From a virus: 34,271 bases of DNA. A model generated the notes under the pieces. That model was given only the letters and a program-made list of their open reading frames with translations, ran no database searches and was not told the DNA's origin. Positions within the stretch are counted from its first letter, which is position 1. Every line of letters begins with the position of its first letter. Location of the stretch: the IMG/VR virus record IMGVR_UViG_3300029907_000025, positions 1 through 34,271 of that record. The stretch is one strand, 5' to 3'. The translations under genes and the position numbers were made by a program. Below are positions 8,471-15,748 of the stretch, one piece after another.

Positions 8471-9311
8471 TATGAGAGACTACATCCGGATCGTTGAGAA
8501 CGCCGATTTCGATTACGGCCATCGCGACGCTTCGATTGGGGTGACCAGTCCGGGCATCGAGGCGTTTGGCAAGCATGGGCCGCATTACGCGATCAAGCCG
8601 AATGATCCGCGTTTTGCTGACAATCCGTTGGAAAACCAGCCGCTGCTGGACGGGGATGAAAGCTCAACGATCGAGCGGTTGCATATCATGCTGAACAAAG
8701 CCGGGGTGGGTGATGAAGAAATCAAAGACCATGTCACCTTGACGAAGCTCGGTCTGAATAAGGTGGCGGCTCGATTGGGTATTGGTCCGCACGATGTGAC
8801 TGTCTTGTTAGGGTCGCTGGAGCAGAGTCTGAAAGACGCCGACGCCGAGATGGTCGAAGCCTATCAGGGGTTTATGGAGGCAGATGACGACACGGGCGGC
8901 CCTTTTTCTGAGCCTTACACGGTCGAACCCGACGCCTTGGGCAGCCAAACAATTCGGTCCGCGAAGACCGGCAAGACCCGCTTCCTGCAAGGCAGTGCGG
9001 CCACCGCCTTAGCTGCCAAACTGGCCCAGCCGGGGGCTGATCAGCAGACGATTCTGCGCGGCCAGATGATGGAGGCTGAGCCTGCGCCGTCATTCAAACA
9101 GCAAATCAGCGCGGAGTCGGGATCGTACAATTTTCCCTGGAATCTGCATGGCAAGACCGGGTTCGCCGTGGCGTTTTATCGGACCGATACGGCCAAGCCC
9201 AAGCTTGCGTTATCGGGGGTGCGGGATCAGGACGGCAAGGACATCAGTATGTCAGATGCCGATCAAAAGTCCTTGAAAGACCAAGCCATGAGGTTTATTA
9301 AGGACGCATGA
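8460..9311 (+). CDS. Putative internal virion protein with capsid-targeting-like N-terminus
   Basis: This 283-residue protein is unrecognised by fold. The N-terminus MRADMRDYIRIVENAD contains IVE, which fits the (L/I)xE cleavage consensus of the T4 prohead protease gp21. T4 internal proteins use a similar short amphipathic leader (for example MKTYQEFIAE). Processing after Glu13 is therefore an inference. The middle, with ERLHIMLNKAGVGDEEIKDH, looks like a small helical domain. The C-terminal 70 residues (NFPWNLHGKTGFAVAFYR, then a basic/acidic tail) may be a separate module. GAGGAAG lies about 9 bases before the ATG at 8460, favouring it over the ATG at 8472. It overlaps the Nudix gene by 4 bases (ATGA). 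Confidence 0.65.
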   Translation: MRADMRDYIRIVENADFDYGHRDASIGVTSPGIEAFGKHGPHYAIKPNDPRFADNPLENQPLLDGDESSTIERLHIMLNKAGVGDEEIKDHVTLTKLGLNKVAARLGIGPHDVTVLLGSLEQSLKDADAEMVEAYQGFMEADDDTGGPFSEPYTVEPDALGSQTIRSAKTGKTRFLQGSAATALAAKLAQPGADQQTILRGQMMEAEPAPSFKQQISAESGSYNFPWNLHGKTGFAVAFYRTDTAKPKLALSGVRDQDGKDISMSDADQKSLKDQAMRFIKDA

Positions 9312-9835
9312 ACCTCGACCATCTCTTTGAGAACGATCCCGAACAGGCCCATTGGGATAGTTTAAAGAACACTGGGTATTATGGCGCTCAGGGCGCTGGG
9401 TGTCTGTTCTATGCCCGGTCCACCGGTCGTCTACTCTTGGCACTGCGCTCGCGCTATGTCGAGCAATCCGGCACATGGGGGACAATCGGCGGCGCGATCG
9501 ATCCGCATGAATCGCCCGAGGTCGCCGCGCGTCGGGAAGCCGAAGAGGAAGCCGGTGCCACCGGCAAAATCGATCTTGTGCCGATTTACGTGTTTCGCGA
9601 CAAGAAATTCCGGTATTCCAACTTCCTAGCTATTGTGGATGAGGAATTCGAGGCCCATGACACGCAACGGCTTGGGTTTCGCGAGACCGATCGCTTCCAA
9701 TGGTTCGAATTCGGCCATTGGCCAAGTCCCTTGCATTTCGGAGTCAAGGCGATTCTGGCTGATCCGACCAGCATCACTTTTATCCAAGACCTGCGTGCCG
9801 CCCGCGCGCATAAACTGGCGGGGTCTGCGTCGTAG
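9308..9835 (+). CDS. Nudix hydrolase
   Basis: This 175-residue enzyme carries an exact Nudix box, Gx5Ex7REUxEExGU, at about residues 62-84: GAIDPHE, then seven residues, then REAEEEAGA. The acidic residues bind the divalent metal that hydrolyses nucleoside diphosphates linked to another moiety. The strands before it (GCLFYARSTGRLLLALRS) and a TWGTIGGAID approach are typical. Substrate cannot be deduced. Phage Nudix enzymes include T4 NudE, which acts on ADP-ribose and Ap3A, and RNA-decapping types (family knowledge). The gene overlaps the preceding virion gene by four bases and ends 49 bases before the convergent csf3 gene, so it marks the border of the CRISPR module. Macrodomain and SLOG proteins elsewhere in the window may act on related nucleotides. 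Confidence 0.93.
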   Translation: MNLDHLFENDPEQAHWDSLKNTGYYGAQGAGCLFYARSTGRLLLALRSRYVEQSGTWGTIGGAIDPHESPEVAARREAEEEAGATGKIDLVPIYVFRDKKFRYSNFLAIVDEEFEAHDTQRLGFRETDRFQWFEFGHWPSPLHFGVKAILADPTSITFIQDLRAARAHKLAGSAS

Positions 9836-9860
9836 CCACTCGGGGTGACTGTTAACTCTC

Positions 9861-10657
9861 ACACTGTTTAGGTCGCCGTAGCCATCATAGATGGCCTAGC
9901 ATATTGATGGTCGCCGCGCTGAACCCTTCGCCAGGAACGAAGTTAGGGGTCAGACAATCCTCAACCACCGCCGTCTCGTGGCCCGGCCAATAGGGGTTAT
10001 GCCACGTAGCCCGTCTCGTGACATGTTTTAGGTCCTCGGGCAAGTGCTGGCGCAACCGCTTCGGCACCGGCCGCAGCACCGCCGTCCGGCCGTAGTGCCG
10101 CCCCACGATGCCGTAGAACGGATTGTTCGACTGGACGGTCCAGGCATCCACATGTTCCACCTCACCGAACCCTTTGGCTCTCTGAGGGCCGAGAAACGGC
10201 ACCTCATCGAACGCCGCCTTGACCAGGGTCAGATTGCCCCGGCCGAGAAAATACACTTTCGGAATGTCATACACGGTATAGCTGCTGCTGATGTTGGATA
10301 AGTCGCCCGAATCGGGGCGCAGGGCTGAGCGCGTCGGCATGGCGCCCAGCATCGTCGCCATCTGCGGATTATGATCCATATCGCGCATGAAACTGCGGAT
10401 CAGGGTGACATGTTCGGCCGCCCTGGTGGCATAGGTATAGGGTAGCACCACCGACATATGGGGGACCCCTTCCCAGGTCGCGAGCGGCAATTCGGCGATC
10501 GCCCGCATCCAATCGCCGTGTTCCTGGAAGGCAATCCCGGCGAGGATTCCGTCACCGGTCAGACGCGGTGAGGCAATCATGGGGGTTTTGAACGAAATCT
10601 CGATCACAAAGTTTTCTGTCATTTGGTCTCCTCTTGTCGCAGTCCGCTAAACAGTGT
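9861..10657. repeat. 11-bp inverted repeat flanking csf3
   Basis: ACACTGTTTAG at 9861-9871 is the exact reverse complement of CTAAACAGTGT at 10647-10657. The two copies bracket csf3, one just past its stop and one in the csf3/csf1 divergent promoter region. They could be binding sites of one regulator or the footprints of an inversion. At 11 bp, chance is not excluded. Confidence 0.4.
9885..10622 (-). CDS. csf3: Type IV CRISPR Cas5-family protein Csf3
   Basis: This 245-residue protein is the probable Cas5-like subunit that caps the 5' handle of the crRNA in the type IV effector complex. The N-terminus ENFVIEISFKTPMIA is a RAMP/RRM first strand. LGPQRAKGFGEVEHVDAW is the Gly-rich loop (residues about 147-164) seen as a KxxGFG motif in Csf3 and other RAMP proteins. 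Size is normal for Csf3. AGAGGAG lies 7 bases before the ATG. It is transcribed divergently from csf1, whereas type IV-A operons usually carry csf3 in line with csf1 and csf2. A hairpin (GCCATC/GATGGC, 9881-9894) overlaps its stop codon. Assignment relies on both motif and neighbours. Confidence 0.8.
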   Translation of the reverse strand: MTENFVIEISFKTPMIASPRLTGDGILAGIAFQEHGDWMRAIAELPLATWEGVPHMSVVLPYTYATRAAEHVTLIRSFMRDMDHNPQMATMLGAMPTRSALRPDSGDLSNISSSYTVYDIPKVYFLGRGNLTLVKAAFDEVPFLGPQRAKGFGEVEHVDAWTVQSNNPFYGIVGRHYGRTAVLRPVPKRLRQHLPEDLKHVTRRATWHNPYWPGHETAVVEDCLTPNFVPGEGFSAATINMLGHL

Positions 10658-10686
10658 AGTTCTGATTGGGCCAGGGAGGGAAGTGA
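10623..10686. promoter_or_regulatory. Divergent control region between csf3 and csf1
   Basis: These 64 bases separate the two CRISPR transcription units. They hold the ribosome binding sites of both (AGAGGAG for csf3, AGGGAGGG for csf1) and the inner copy of the 11-bp inverted repeat (10647-10657). A weak sigma70-like pair for csf1 is TTGTCG (10634-10639) and TAGTTC with 17-base spacing. No late-type CTAAATA box is present, so the module may be expressed early. Confidence 0.4.
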
Positions 10687-11364
10687 ATGTTTGACGGAGC
10701 GCGCTTTTTCAACACCTACAGCCATCTCTCGCCGCTGCACCAACAACCGGCTGGCGATGGCCGGTGCCTGTGTCGGCCGAATGTTCTTCAACCGGTGTTC
10801 AAACACGGGTCGATCCGGCGTTGTGCGGCATGCACGACCTTGTCGCAAGCATATCCGATCGAGCATGGAAAGCAGAATCGGCTGGTGTTTTCTTATCTTT
10901 TGGTCACCGAATCGGCGGTCACGTTTTGGGGCAAAAACAAGCTCAACGAAATCGATTCGCGTATCACCTGCCATCCCTCGTCCGGCATGATGCGGCAAGT
11001 GATGCGTGATCTCGTTTTGACCCCGCCGAAGCCGCCTTGGATGTTCATCAGCTTCACGCAAACCCCGATCGCGGCGACTGGATTGCGGGTGACGACCGAC
11101 AATGCGATGATCCAGTTTTCGGGCAAAACCTTGATCCAAACGATCCCGGTCAACGAAATCGATCGGGATTATGTGCTGCGACTGCATGCCCTCGGGATAC
11201 CGGCCAAGACGTGGCGCCGCTATCTTGGCGCGGCGATCGAACTGCGTGATCTGAAGATCGTTCGGGAAACCGAAACTGAATACCCCGGCTTGCGCCAGAT
11301 CAAATGGCTGCCGCCCTATGGGTCCAGCGAAATGGCCGCATTGCTTCTCACGGCGGGCGAATAA
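10687..11364 (+). CDS. csf1: Type IV CRISPR protein Csf1 (Cas8-like, zinc-ribbon)
   Basis: This 225-residue protein fits Csf1, the small Cas8-like subunit at the base of the type IV complex. Csf1 proteins characteristically carry a four-Cys zinc ribbon near the N-terminus; here the Cys pairs are Cys27/Cys29 (CLC) and Cys46/Cys49 (CAAC), separated by QPVFKHGSIRR. The first pair is CxC rather than the usual CxxC. The remaining sequence, with a FSYLLVTE strand and TPPKPPWMFISFTQ, has the length and character expected. The ATG is preceded by AGGGAGGG at good spacing. It is followed four bases later by cas6. Without neighbours the call would be weak; with csf2, csf3, cas6 and csf4 around it, it is reasonably firm. 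Confidence 0.72.
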   Translation: MFDGARFFNTYSHLSPLHQQPAGDGRCLCRPNVLQPVFKHGSIRRCAACTTLSQAYPIEHGKQNRLVFSYLLVTESAVTFWGKNKLNEIDSRITCHPSSGMMRQVMRDLVLTPPKPPWMFISFTQTPIAATGLRVTTDNAMIQFSGKTLIQTIPVNEIDRDYVLRLHALGIPAKTWRRYLGAAIELRDLKIVRETETEYPGLRQIKWLPPYGSSEMAALLLTAGE

Positions 11365-11368
11365 ATCC

Positions 11369-11911
11369 ATGTTATTTCAGGTTAAAATACGCGCGCCCGT
11401 GCGCGGACGCTATCCCCAGCATGCGTGGCTGGATGCCATTTTCAAGCCGCCGCTAGAGGACGTGACGCGGGATTTCACATGGCGCGCGGAAGACGGGTAT
11501 CTGTATGTGCGTTCGCCCAATCGCCGCCCCGGTTATTGGCAGGAGGTGGAAATTCCGCCGGTTGGGACGCAGATTCAATTCAAGTTGGACGCCCATGTTC
11601 GGCGCAACAACCTGCCCGGCACCAGCACGAGCCGACTGGTAGCGCGCAATCGCGCAGTGGTCGATCCCAAGGCGAATATCGCATGGTTGCATCGACAAGC
11701 CAACAAAATGGGTTTACACATCGAGCGCAGCACCTTCGCCAGTCAGCCAGAATTGATCGAAAAACTGGAACGCCCGTTTCTCATGTATGCGTCGGTCTTC
11801 GAAGGCATTGCGACCGTGACAGACGAAGAAAGTTTCACCGCCAAACTGACCACTGGTGTCGGCAACGCGAAAGCCTACGGATTTGGCTTCCTGGCGTTCC
11901 AGCCGATCTGA
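11369..11911 (+). CDS. cas6: Cas6-type crRNA-processing endoribonuclease (Cas6e/Csf5-like)
   Basis: This 180-residue protein should cut the CRISPR transcript at the foot of each repeat hairpin. Two hallmarks are visible. The N-terminal YPQHAWLDAIF places Tyr15 and His18 in the YxxH spacing of the Cas6e active site. The C-terminal GVGNAKAYGFGFLAFQPI is the Gly-rich RAMP loop in the GxGxxKxxGxGxL form typical of Cas6e. The ATG at 11369 is chosen because it opens directly on the first RAMP strand (MLFQVKIRAP) four bases after csf1; a longer reading would overlap csf1. It is slightly shorter than most Cas6e proteins. Its cognate RNA could be the hairpin at 15320-15348. Confidence 0.82.
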   Translation: MLFQVKIRAPVRGRYPQHAWLDAIFKPPLEDVTRDFTWRAEDGYLYVRSPNRRPGYWQEVEIPPVGTQIQFKLDAHVRRNNLPGTSTSRLVARNRAVVDPKANIAWLHRQANKMGLHIERSTFASQPELIEKLERPFLMYASVFEGIATVTDEESFTAKLTTGVGNAKAYGFGFLAFQPI

Positions 11912-11939
11912 TCCACCCCGCCAAGTATGGAGGCACATC

Positions 11940-13139
11940 ATGGCCAAAACAGCAGCAGTCCTATCCAACTCGCATCCGCCTTTGCGCACCGTTCACCTGA
12001 AATTCCAGGGCACCGGGGTCAATGACGCCCAGATATCGATTTCCTCGCCGGACCAGCCGCGTAATGAACCCCCGATGACCATCAGCTATGGCGTGCGGAA
12101 GTATAAAGTCGCGTCAAGCACCCTGCGCGGGCGGTGGCGGCGGCAGATCGCCGTCGAGGTGTATGACAAGCTGCGCGAGATCGATCCGAATTTCAAATAC
12201 ACTGTCGATGAGGCCCGATTGGCGATCAGCGGCGGCGTCAAAGGCAGCGACGCCTCGGTCCATCTCAATCCGCGCCAAACCGAAACAATCCGGGCAATGC
12301 GACCGGACCTGGACGCTTTGGGCATGAGCGATCCGGTGTTTTTCGGCGGCAGGCTCAATATGGGCCACATGATCTCGCAGCAACCGGCGCTGTACGAAAA
12401 TGGCAAACCCGCGCCCAGCACTATTTTGCCGATCGTTCGCCGGGCCTTGGTCAATGATACCCTGGTGACCACGGACTTTGTCAGTGATCTCGAAAAGCTG
12501 ACCGAATATGCGGCGATGAATCGCGAGCGTTCCAAACTGGAAGCCACAATCAAGACGCTGCGGCGATTGGAGGGTCGCGCCACCCGCACGCCAAAGGAAG
12601 AAGCCACTTATCGCACGACGCTCGATGAATTGGGTGCCGAAATCGGCATCCCGTTTGCCAATGCAGGCGAGGTTGACGGCTACCTTAGTCAGTTCAAGAC
12701 GACCATGCGTGAGGGCGGCCATAGCGATGTGAGCGACGCCAATCTGCAATCGATCGCGGTAATCCCGGCTGGGGTGATCTTCGACCACAAATTCTACCTG
12801 CCCAATATTACCCGCGCCGGAGCCGGTTTGTTGCTTACCGCATGGCATAATAATATGATCATCAACCCGGTCATCGGCGGCCTTGCCGCGCGCGGCTGTG
12901 GGGGGTATATTACGGCCACCTACAAAGTGCAGCGCCGCGTTGATCTGACCTGGATCGACGATTGCACGGTGACCAGTACTCCCGATACCGGCCTGACCTT
13001 CACCAATGATAGTGATTCGGAGGTGCGGCGTCTGCTCGACGAATGGGAGGGCGTTGACATCCGGCAGTTTGAGTTTGCCTATGGCGCTCTGTTGAAGGTC
13101 ATCCGGGGTGAACCGAAAGGGGATACCAATGGTGGTTAG
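11940..13139 (+). CDS. csf2: Type IV CRISPR Cas7-family backbone protein Csf2
   Basis: This 399-residue protein is the probable Cas7-like subunit that polymerises along the crRNA. Supporting points are the order between cas6 and csf4, the first RAMP strand LRTVHLKFQGTGVNDAQ, a basic STLRGRWRRQIAVEVY helix expected to contact RNA, and HNNMIINPVIGGLAARGCGGY, a Gly-rich segment in the C-terminal third. A charged helical insertion (about residues 180-250, with ERSKLEATIKTLRRLEGR) may form the thumb. Csf2 proteins are usually around 330-350 residues, so this one is somewhat long. GGAGG lies 6 bases before the ATG. It overlaps the csf4 start by 11 bases, showing tight operon structure. Confidence 0.8.
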   Translation: MAKTAAVLSNSHPPLRTVHLKFQGTGVNDAQISISSPDQPRNEPPMTISYGVRKYKVASSTLRGRWRRQIAVEVYDKLREIDPNFKYTVDEARLAISGGVKGSDASVHLNPRQTETIRAMRPDLDALGMSDPVFFGGRLNMGHMISQQPALYENGKPAPSTILPIVRRALVNDTLVTTDFVSDLEKLTEYAAMNRERSKLEATIKTLRRLEGRATRTPKEEATYRTTLDELGAEIGIPFANAGEVDGYLSQFKTTMREGGHSDVSDANLQSIAVIPAGVIFDHKFYLPNITRAGAGLLLTAWHNNMIINPVIGGLAARGCGGYITATYKVQRRVDLTWIDDCTVTSTPDTGLTFTNDSDSEVRRLLDEWEGVDIRQFEFAYGALLKVIRGEPKGDTNGG

Positions 13140-15306
13140 CGTCCGCGAAGTCATAGATCGGGCTTTTGCGGAGAACGGCGCGGTGCATCGTCTGAAAGGC
13201 GAGCACCGGCCCCTGCAATACGAATTCGCCCTCCGCTTTGGCCAGTATATCGAGATCGGCACGCTCCCCTGGATTCAGGAGGCGCGCGCCGGGGTCGGCA
13301 AGACGCTGCCATTGCTGATCGGCCTGATGCTCGATAAAATGCTGAATAATCGCAACGGCCTGATCTCGACCTTGACGCGTGCGTTGCGAGAAACCTACGT
13401 GACCGAAACAGAAATCGCCCTGCGGATCGTGCAGGAGACGCTGCACGAGATGCATGAGGATGATGCGTTTCAAATCGTCTCGGTGGAAGAATTCAAGAGC
13501 ATCACGTCCTATTTGTCGCCGACCAAACTCCGCCTGCTACGGCAACGCTGGAGCGAAGCCGATGAAACGGAACGTCGGTTGGTTGAGTTTTTTCTGGATA
13601 CGGTCTATCAAGGCGAGGCGCCGGAATTCACTGAATATTACGGCACGGGTGGGATACTCCCGGCCAATACTACCGAACTCGACTGGTGTCTGTGCAGCGA
13701 AGATCGCGATCACCCGGTCGGCGAGGCGGTCTTTGCGGCTCGCGAGATCACGCGGGATACTGCCGCGATCTTACTGATCACCCATGCGCTGTTCATTCGC
13801 AACAATCTGAGCAGTGGCAAATTGCTGCAAACCGGCCCGGCGTGGAACATGCGAAACGGGCTGGCGGTTATCGATGAGGCGGATAAATTGCCACCGGTCG
13901 CGGCTGATGCGGTGACCTATTCGGTCTCGCACAACGGCATCGCCATGCTGGCGCACCTAAAACACGTATCGGTCGCGTCATCACGCGCCTATCACTCGGC
14001 ACGTGACCTGATCCTCAGCGGCTTGCAGATTTTGTCCAATGAACTCATGTTCGACGACGCTGGGTTTCTGATCCGTTCTCAGAGCATCCTTGATGATCCG
14101 GACGCCCCCACGCTGAAGGCCCTACAAACGATTTATGACGGTCTGCAAGGCCTGCAATCGGTCGCCGCAGGGCAGTTCAATCGCGCCGATCGCGATATCA
14201 TCCAGCACGATATGCTGCGCCGCGAACGCGAGGAAATTCGCGCCATCCTCGCGGGTCGGCAATATAATCCGGCCCAAGTGGCGCAATATAGCAAGTTTGA
14301 CCGCGAGGGCAATCCTGATCTCGAACTGACGGTCAATTTCAGCAGTGGCCGCAACATGATGAATCAGCTTTGGCGATCGCCAGTGCATACCTACTCGGGG
14401 GTGGCGCTGATCTCGGCGACCCTGAGTGATCGGCCGCCGAGTGATCGCAGCTATCGTAAATTTCTGCGGGCAATTGGGTTCGATCCGCTGATCGATACTA
14501 TACTTGAACAAAAACCCTTGCCGTCCAGTCGCCGGGATCAATACGGGGGCATTGCGCATGTGCTGGTCGTCGATCGTGATCTGACGCTCTACCCGATCGA
14601 TCCAGCGCAACCCAGTTTCAACAGCCATGAATTTGTCAAATTCGTCGCCAAGGCTCTCATGGTCATCGCCGAATCACAGGCGCCGGAGCAGCGTATGTTG
14701 GTGCTGTTCCAGCAATACGCCCTATTGGAGGCGGTGTGGGCATTGGTGCCAGGGCTGCACCCGCTGATCAGCAAACGCCAGCGCGAAAACAACATGACAA
14801 CCGCGCTACAAGGATATGCCGCCCGGCCGGGCGGCATCTGGTTCGGTGTCGAGTGGGAGGGCGTCAATTTCGTGTCCGAGACGGGCAAAACCCTGGCTGA
14901 TATCGTCGTCATTCCCCGTATTCCCCAACCGCCGATCGATATCATGCGGCGATCGCGGCTGAATTACATGTTTGAGGGCGCCCACACCGAGCAAAGGGCT
15001 GAGGGCATTGCCCTCAACGAGGCAGTCGATTACGCCTATCAGCGGATGGTCCAGGGCATCGCCCGTGGCATCCGGCACAGTCACGACACCATCCAGTTGC
15101 TGGCGATCCTTGATGTGCGGTTCCCGGTTCCTGCGCATGTTGCCGATACCCGACTGATCGCGCGCAGCATTGGCGATTCGGGCAAATTGTTTCACAGTTT
15201 CGATCAGATGCTCGATCCCTACGACGTGCGGCAATGGTCGCAGATCACCAAGGACGGCACCATCACCACCATTCTGGACGATCGCGAATGGTATGACGCG
15301 GGCTAA
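13129..15306 (+). CDS. csf4: Type IV-A CRISPR-associated DinG-like helicase Csf4
   Basis: This 725-residue SF2 helicase of the DinG/XPD family is the signature of subtype IV-A, where it unwinds DNA in a 5'-3' direction at the crRNA target. Motifs are in order: RPLQ (27-30), Walker A EARAGVGKT (51-59), Walker B VIDEADKL with DEAD at 249-252, motif III-like ISATLSD (about 428-434) and motif VI QGIARGIR (642-649). Only two close Cys residues (CLC) occur in the region where E. coli DinG binds an iron-sulphur cluster, so no cluster is expected, as is usual for Csf4. The ATG at 13129 has AAAGGGG just upstream and is preferred over a GTG at 13108. It is the last gene of the operon. Confidence 0.9.
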   Translation: MVVSVREVIDRAFAENGAVHRLKGEHRPLQYEFALRFGQYIEIGTLPWIQEARAGVGKTLPLLIGLMLDKMLNNRNGLISTLTRALRETYVTETEIALRIVQETLHEMHEDDAFQIVSVEEFKSITSYLSPTKLRLLRQRWSEADETERRLVEFFLDTVYQGEAPEFTEYYGTGGILPANTTELDWCLCSEDRDHPVGEAVFAAREITRDTAAILLITHALFIRNNLSSGKLLQTGPAWNMRNGLAVIDEADKLPPVAADAVTYSVSHNGIAMLAHLKHVSVASSRAYHSARDLILSGLQILSNELMFDDAGFLIRSQSILDDPDAPTLKALQTIYDGLQGLQSVAAGQFNRADRDIIQHDMLRREREEIRAILAGRQYNPAQVAQYSKFDREGNPDLELTVNFSSGRNMMNQLWRSPVHTYSGVALISATLSDRPPSDRSYRKFLRAIGFDPLIDTILEQKPLPSSRRDQYGGIAHVLVVDRDLTLYPIDPAQPSFNSHEFVKFVAKALMVIAESQAPEQRMLVLFQQYALLEAVWALVPGLHPLISKRQRENNMTTALQGYAARPGGIWFGVEWEGVNFVSETGKTLADIVVIPRIPQPPIDIMRRSRLNYMFEGAHTEQRAEGIALNEAVDYAYQRMVQGIARGIRHSHDTIQLLAILDVRFPVPAHVADTRLIARSIGDSGKLFHSFDQMLDPYDVRQWSQITKDGTITTILDDREWYDAG

Positions 15307-15319
15307 CAAACCAACGGTT

Positions 15320-15348
15320 GACACTCGCCTGTAGGCGAGTAGGTTCCG
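15320..15348. repeat. Solitary CRISPR-repeat-like hairpin after csf4
   Basis: Fourteen bases after csf4 lies ACTCGCC-TGTA-GGCGAGT (15323-15340), a perfect 7-bp stem with a 4-base loop, the size and shape of repeats cut by Cas6e-type enzymes. Taken as a 29-base unit it ends in an 8-base tail after the stem. On the minus strand the tail after the stem reads GTCAACCG, close to the common type I-E/IV-A 3' handle ending AACCG. No second copy follows at 60-61 bases, so this is not an array. It could be a degenerate last repeat, a regulatory repeat mimic, or part of the csf4 terminator. Confidence 0.4.
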
Positions 15349-15378
15349 ATCGGCCTTGGGTAGGAGCGGAAGGAATGC

Positions 15379-15411
15379 GGTTGCCGCCAAATGGAGGTTC
15401 TGGCGGCAACC
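15379..15411. terminator. Bidirectional hairpin between csf4 and the convergent gene
   Basis: GGTTGCCGCC (15379-15388) and GGCGGCAACC (15402-15411) form a perfect 10-bp stem with a 13-base loop in the gap between convergent genes. There is no T-tract on either strand, so it may block read-through by structure rather than act as a classic intrinsic terminator. Confidence 0.5.
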
Positions 15412-15414
15412 ACT

Positions 15415-15735
15415 TCACCCCGGTTGAATCGTCTCGATCATTGCATTGGCGCCATCCATCAGCACGAATAAAGCGGCGTCTTGCTGGCGCGCAAAGGCGA
15501 TGATGAGTTGCAGTCCCTGAATGGTCTGATGGGAAATCACCGCCCATTCTCCGTCGAAATGTTCCCCCAGCCACTCATTCACCCGCCACATCTCGATCCC
15601 GTAGCTATCGAGAACCGGGACCGCAACGTAACGCAAACTCCAATCGCATGGCACCACCCCCCGATTTAAGCGCGGCCGTAGAAGATCATCCGGTTCAACC
15701 GTCAAACCAGCAAACTGCACCGGGCCATAGAGCAT
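15415..15735 (-). CDS. Hypothetical protein downstream of the VWA gene
   Basis: This 106-residue protein has no recognised family. It starts MLYGPVQFAGLTVEPDDLLR and contains YVAVPVLDSYGIEMWRVNEW and LIIAFARQQDAALFVLMD, suggesting a small alpha/beta domain. GGAGAAAG lies just before the ATG. It begins 13 bases after the VWA/peptidase-like gene on the same strand and is the last gene of the MoxR-VWA transcript, so it may work with that pair. Its stop lies four bases from the convergent hairpin behind csf4. Confidence 0.65.
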   Translation of the reverse strand: MLYGPVQFAGLTVEPDDLLRPRLNRGVVPCDWSLRYVAVPVLDSYGIEMWRVNEWLGEHFDGEWAVISHQTIQGLQLIIAFARQQDAALFVLMDGANAMIETIQPG

Positions 15736-15748
15736 TGACTTTCTCCGG

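Noticed and set aside
12114-13262. 382-codon minus-strand frame opposite csf2 and the start of csf4
   Set aside because: It mirrors csf2 codon structure, has low-complexity Arg/Gln/His-rich composition, and covers two genes supported by motif and ribosome binding sites.
15349-15411. Second CRISPR repeat one unit after the csf4-proximal hairpin
   Set aside because: The sequence at the expected position has a different inverted repeat (GGTTGCCGCC/GGCGGCAACC) with no similarity to the first hairpin.
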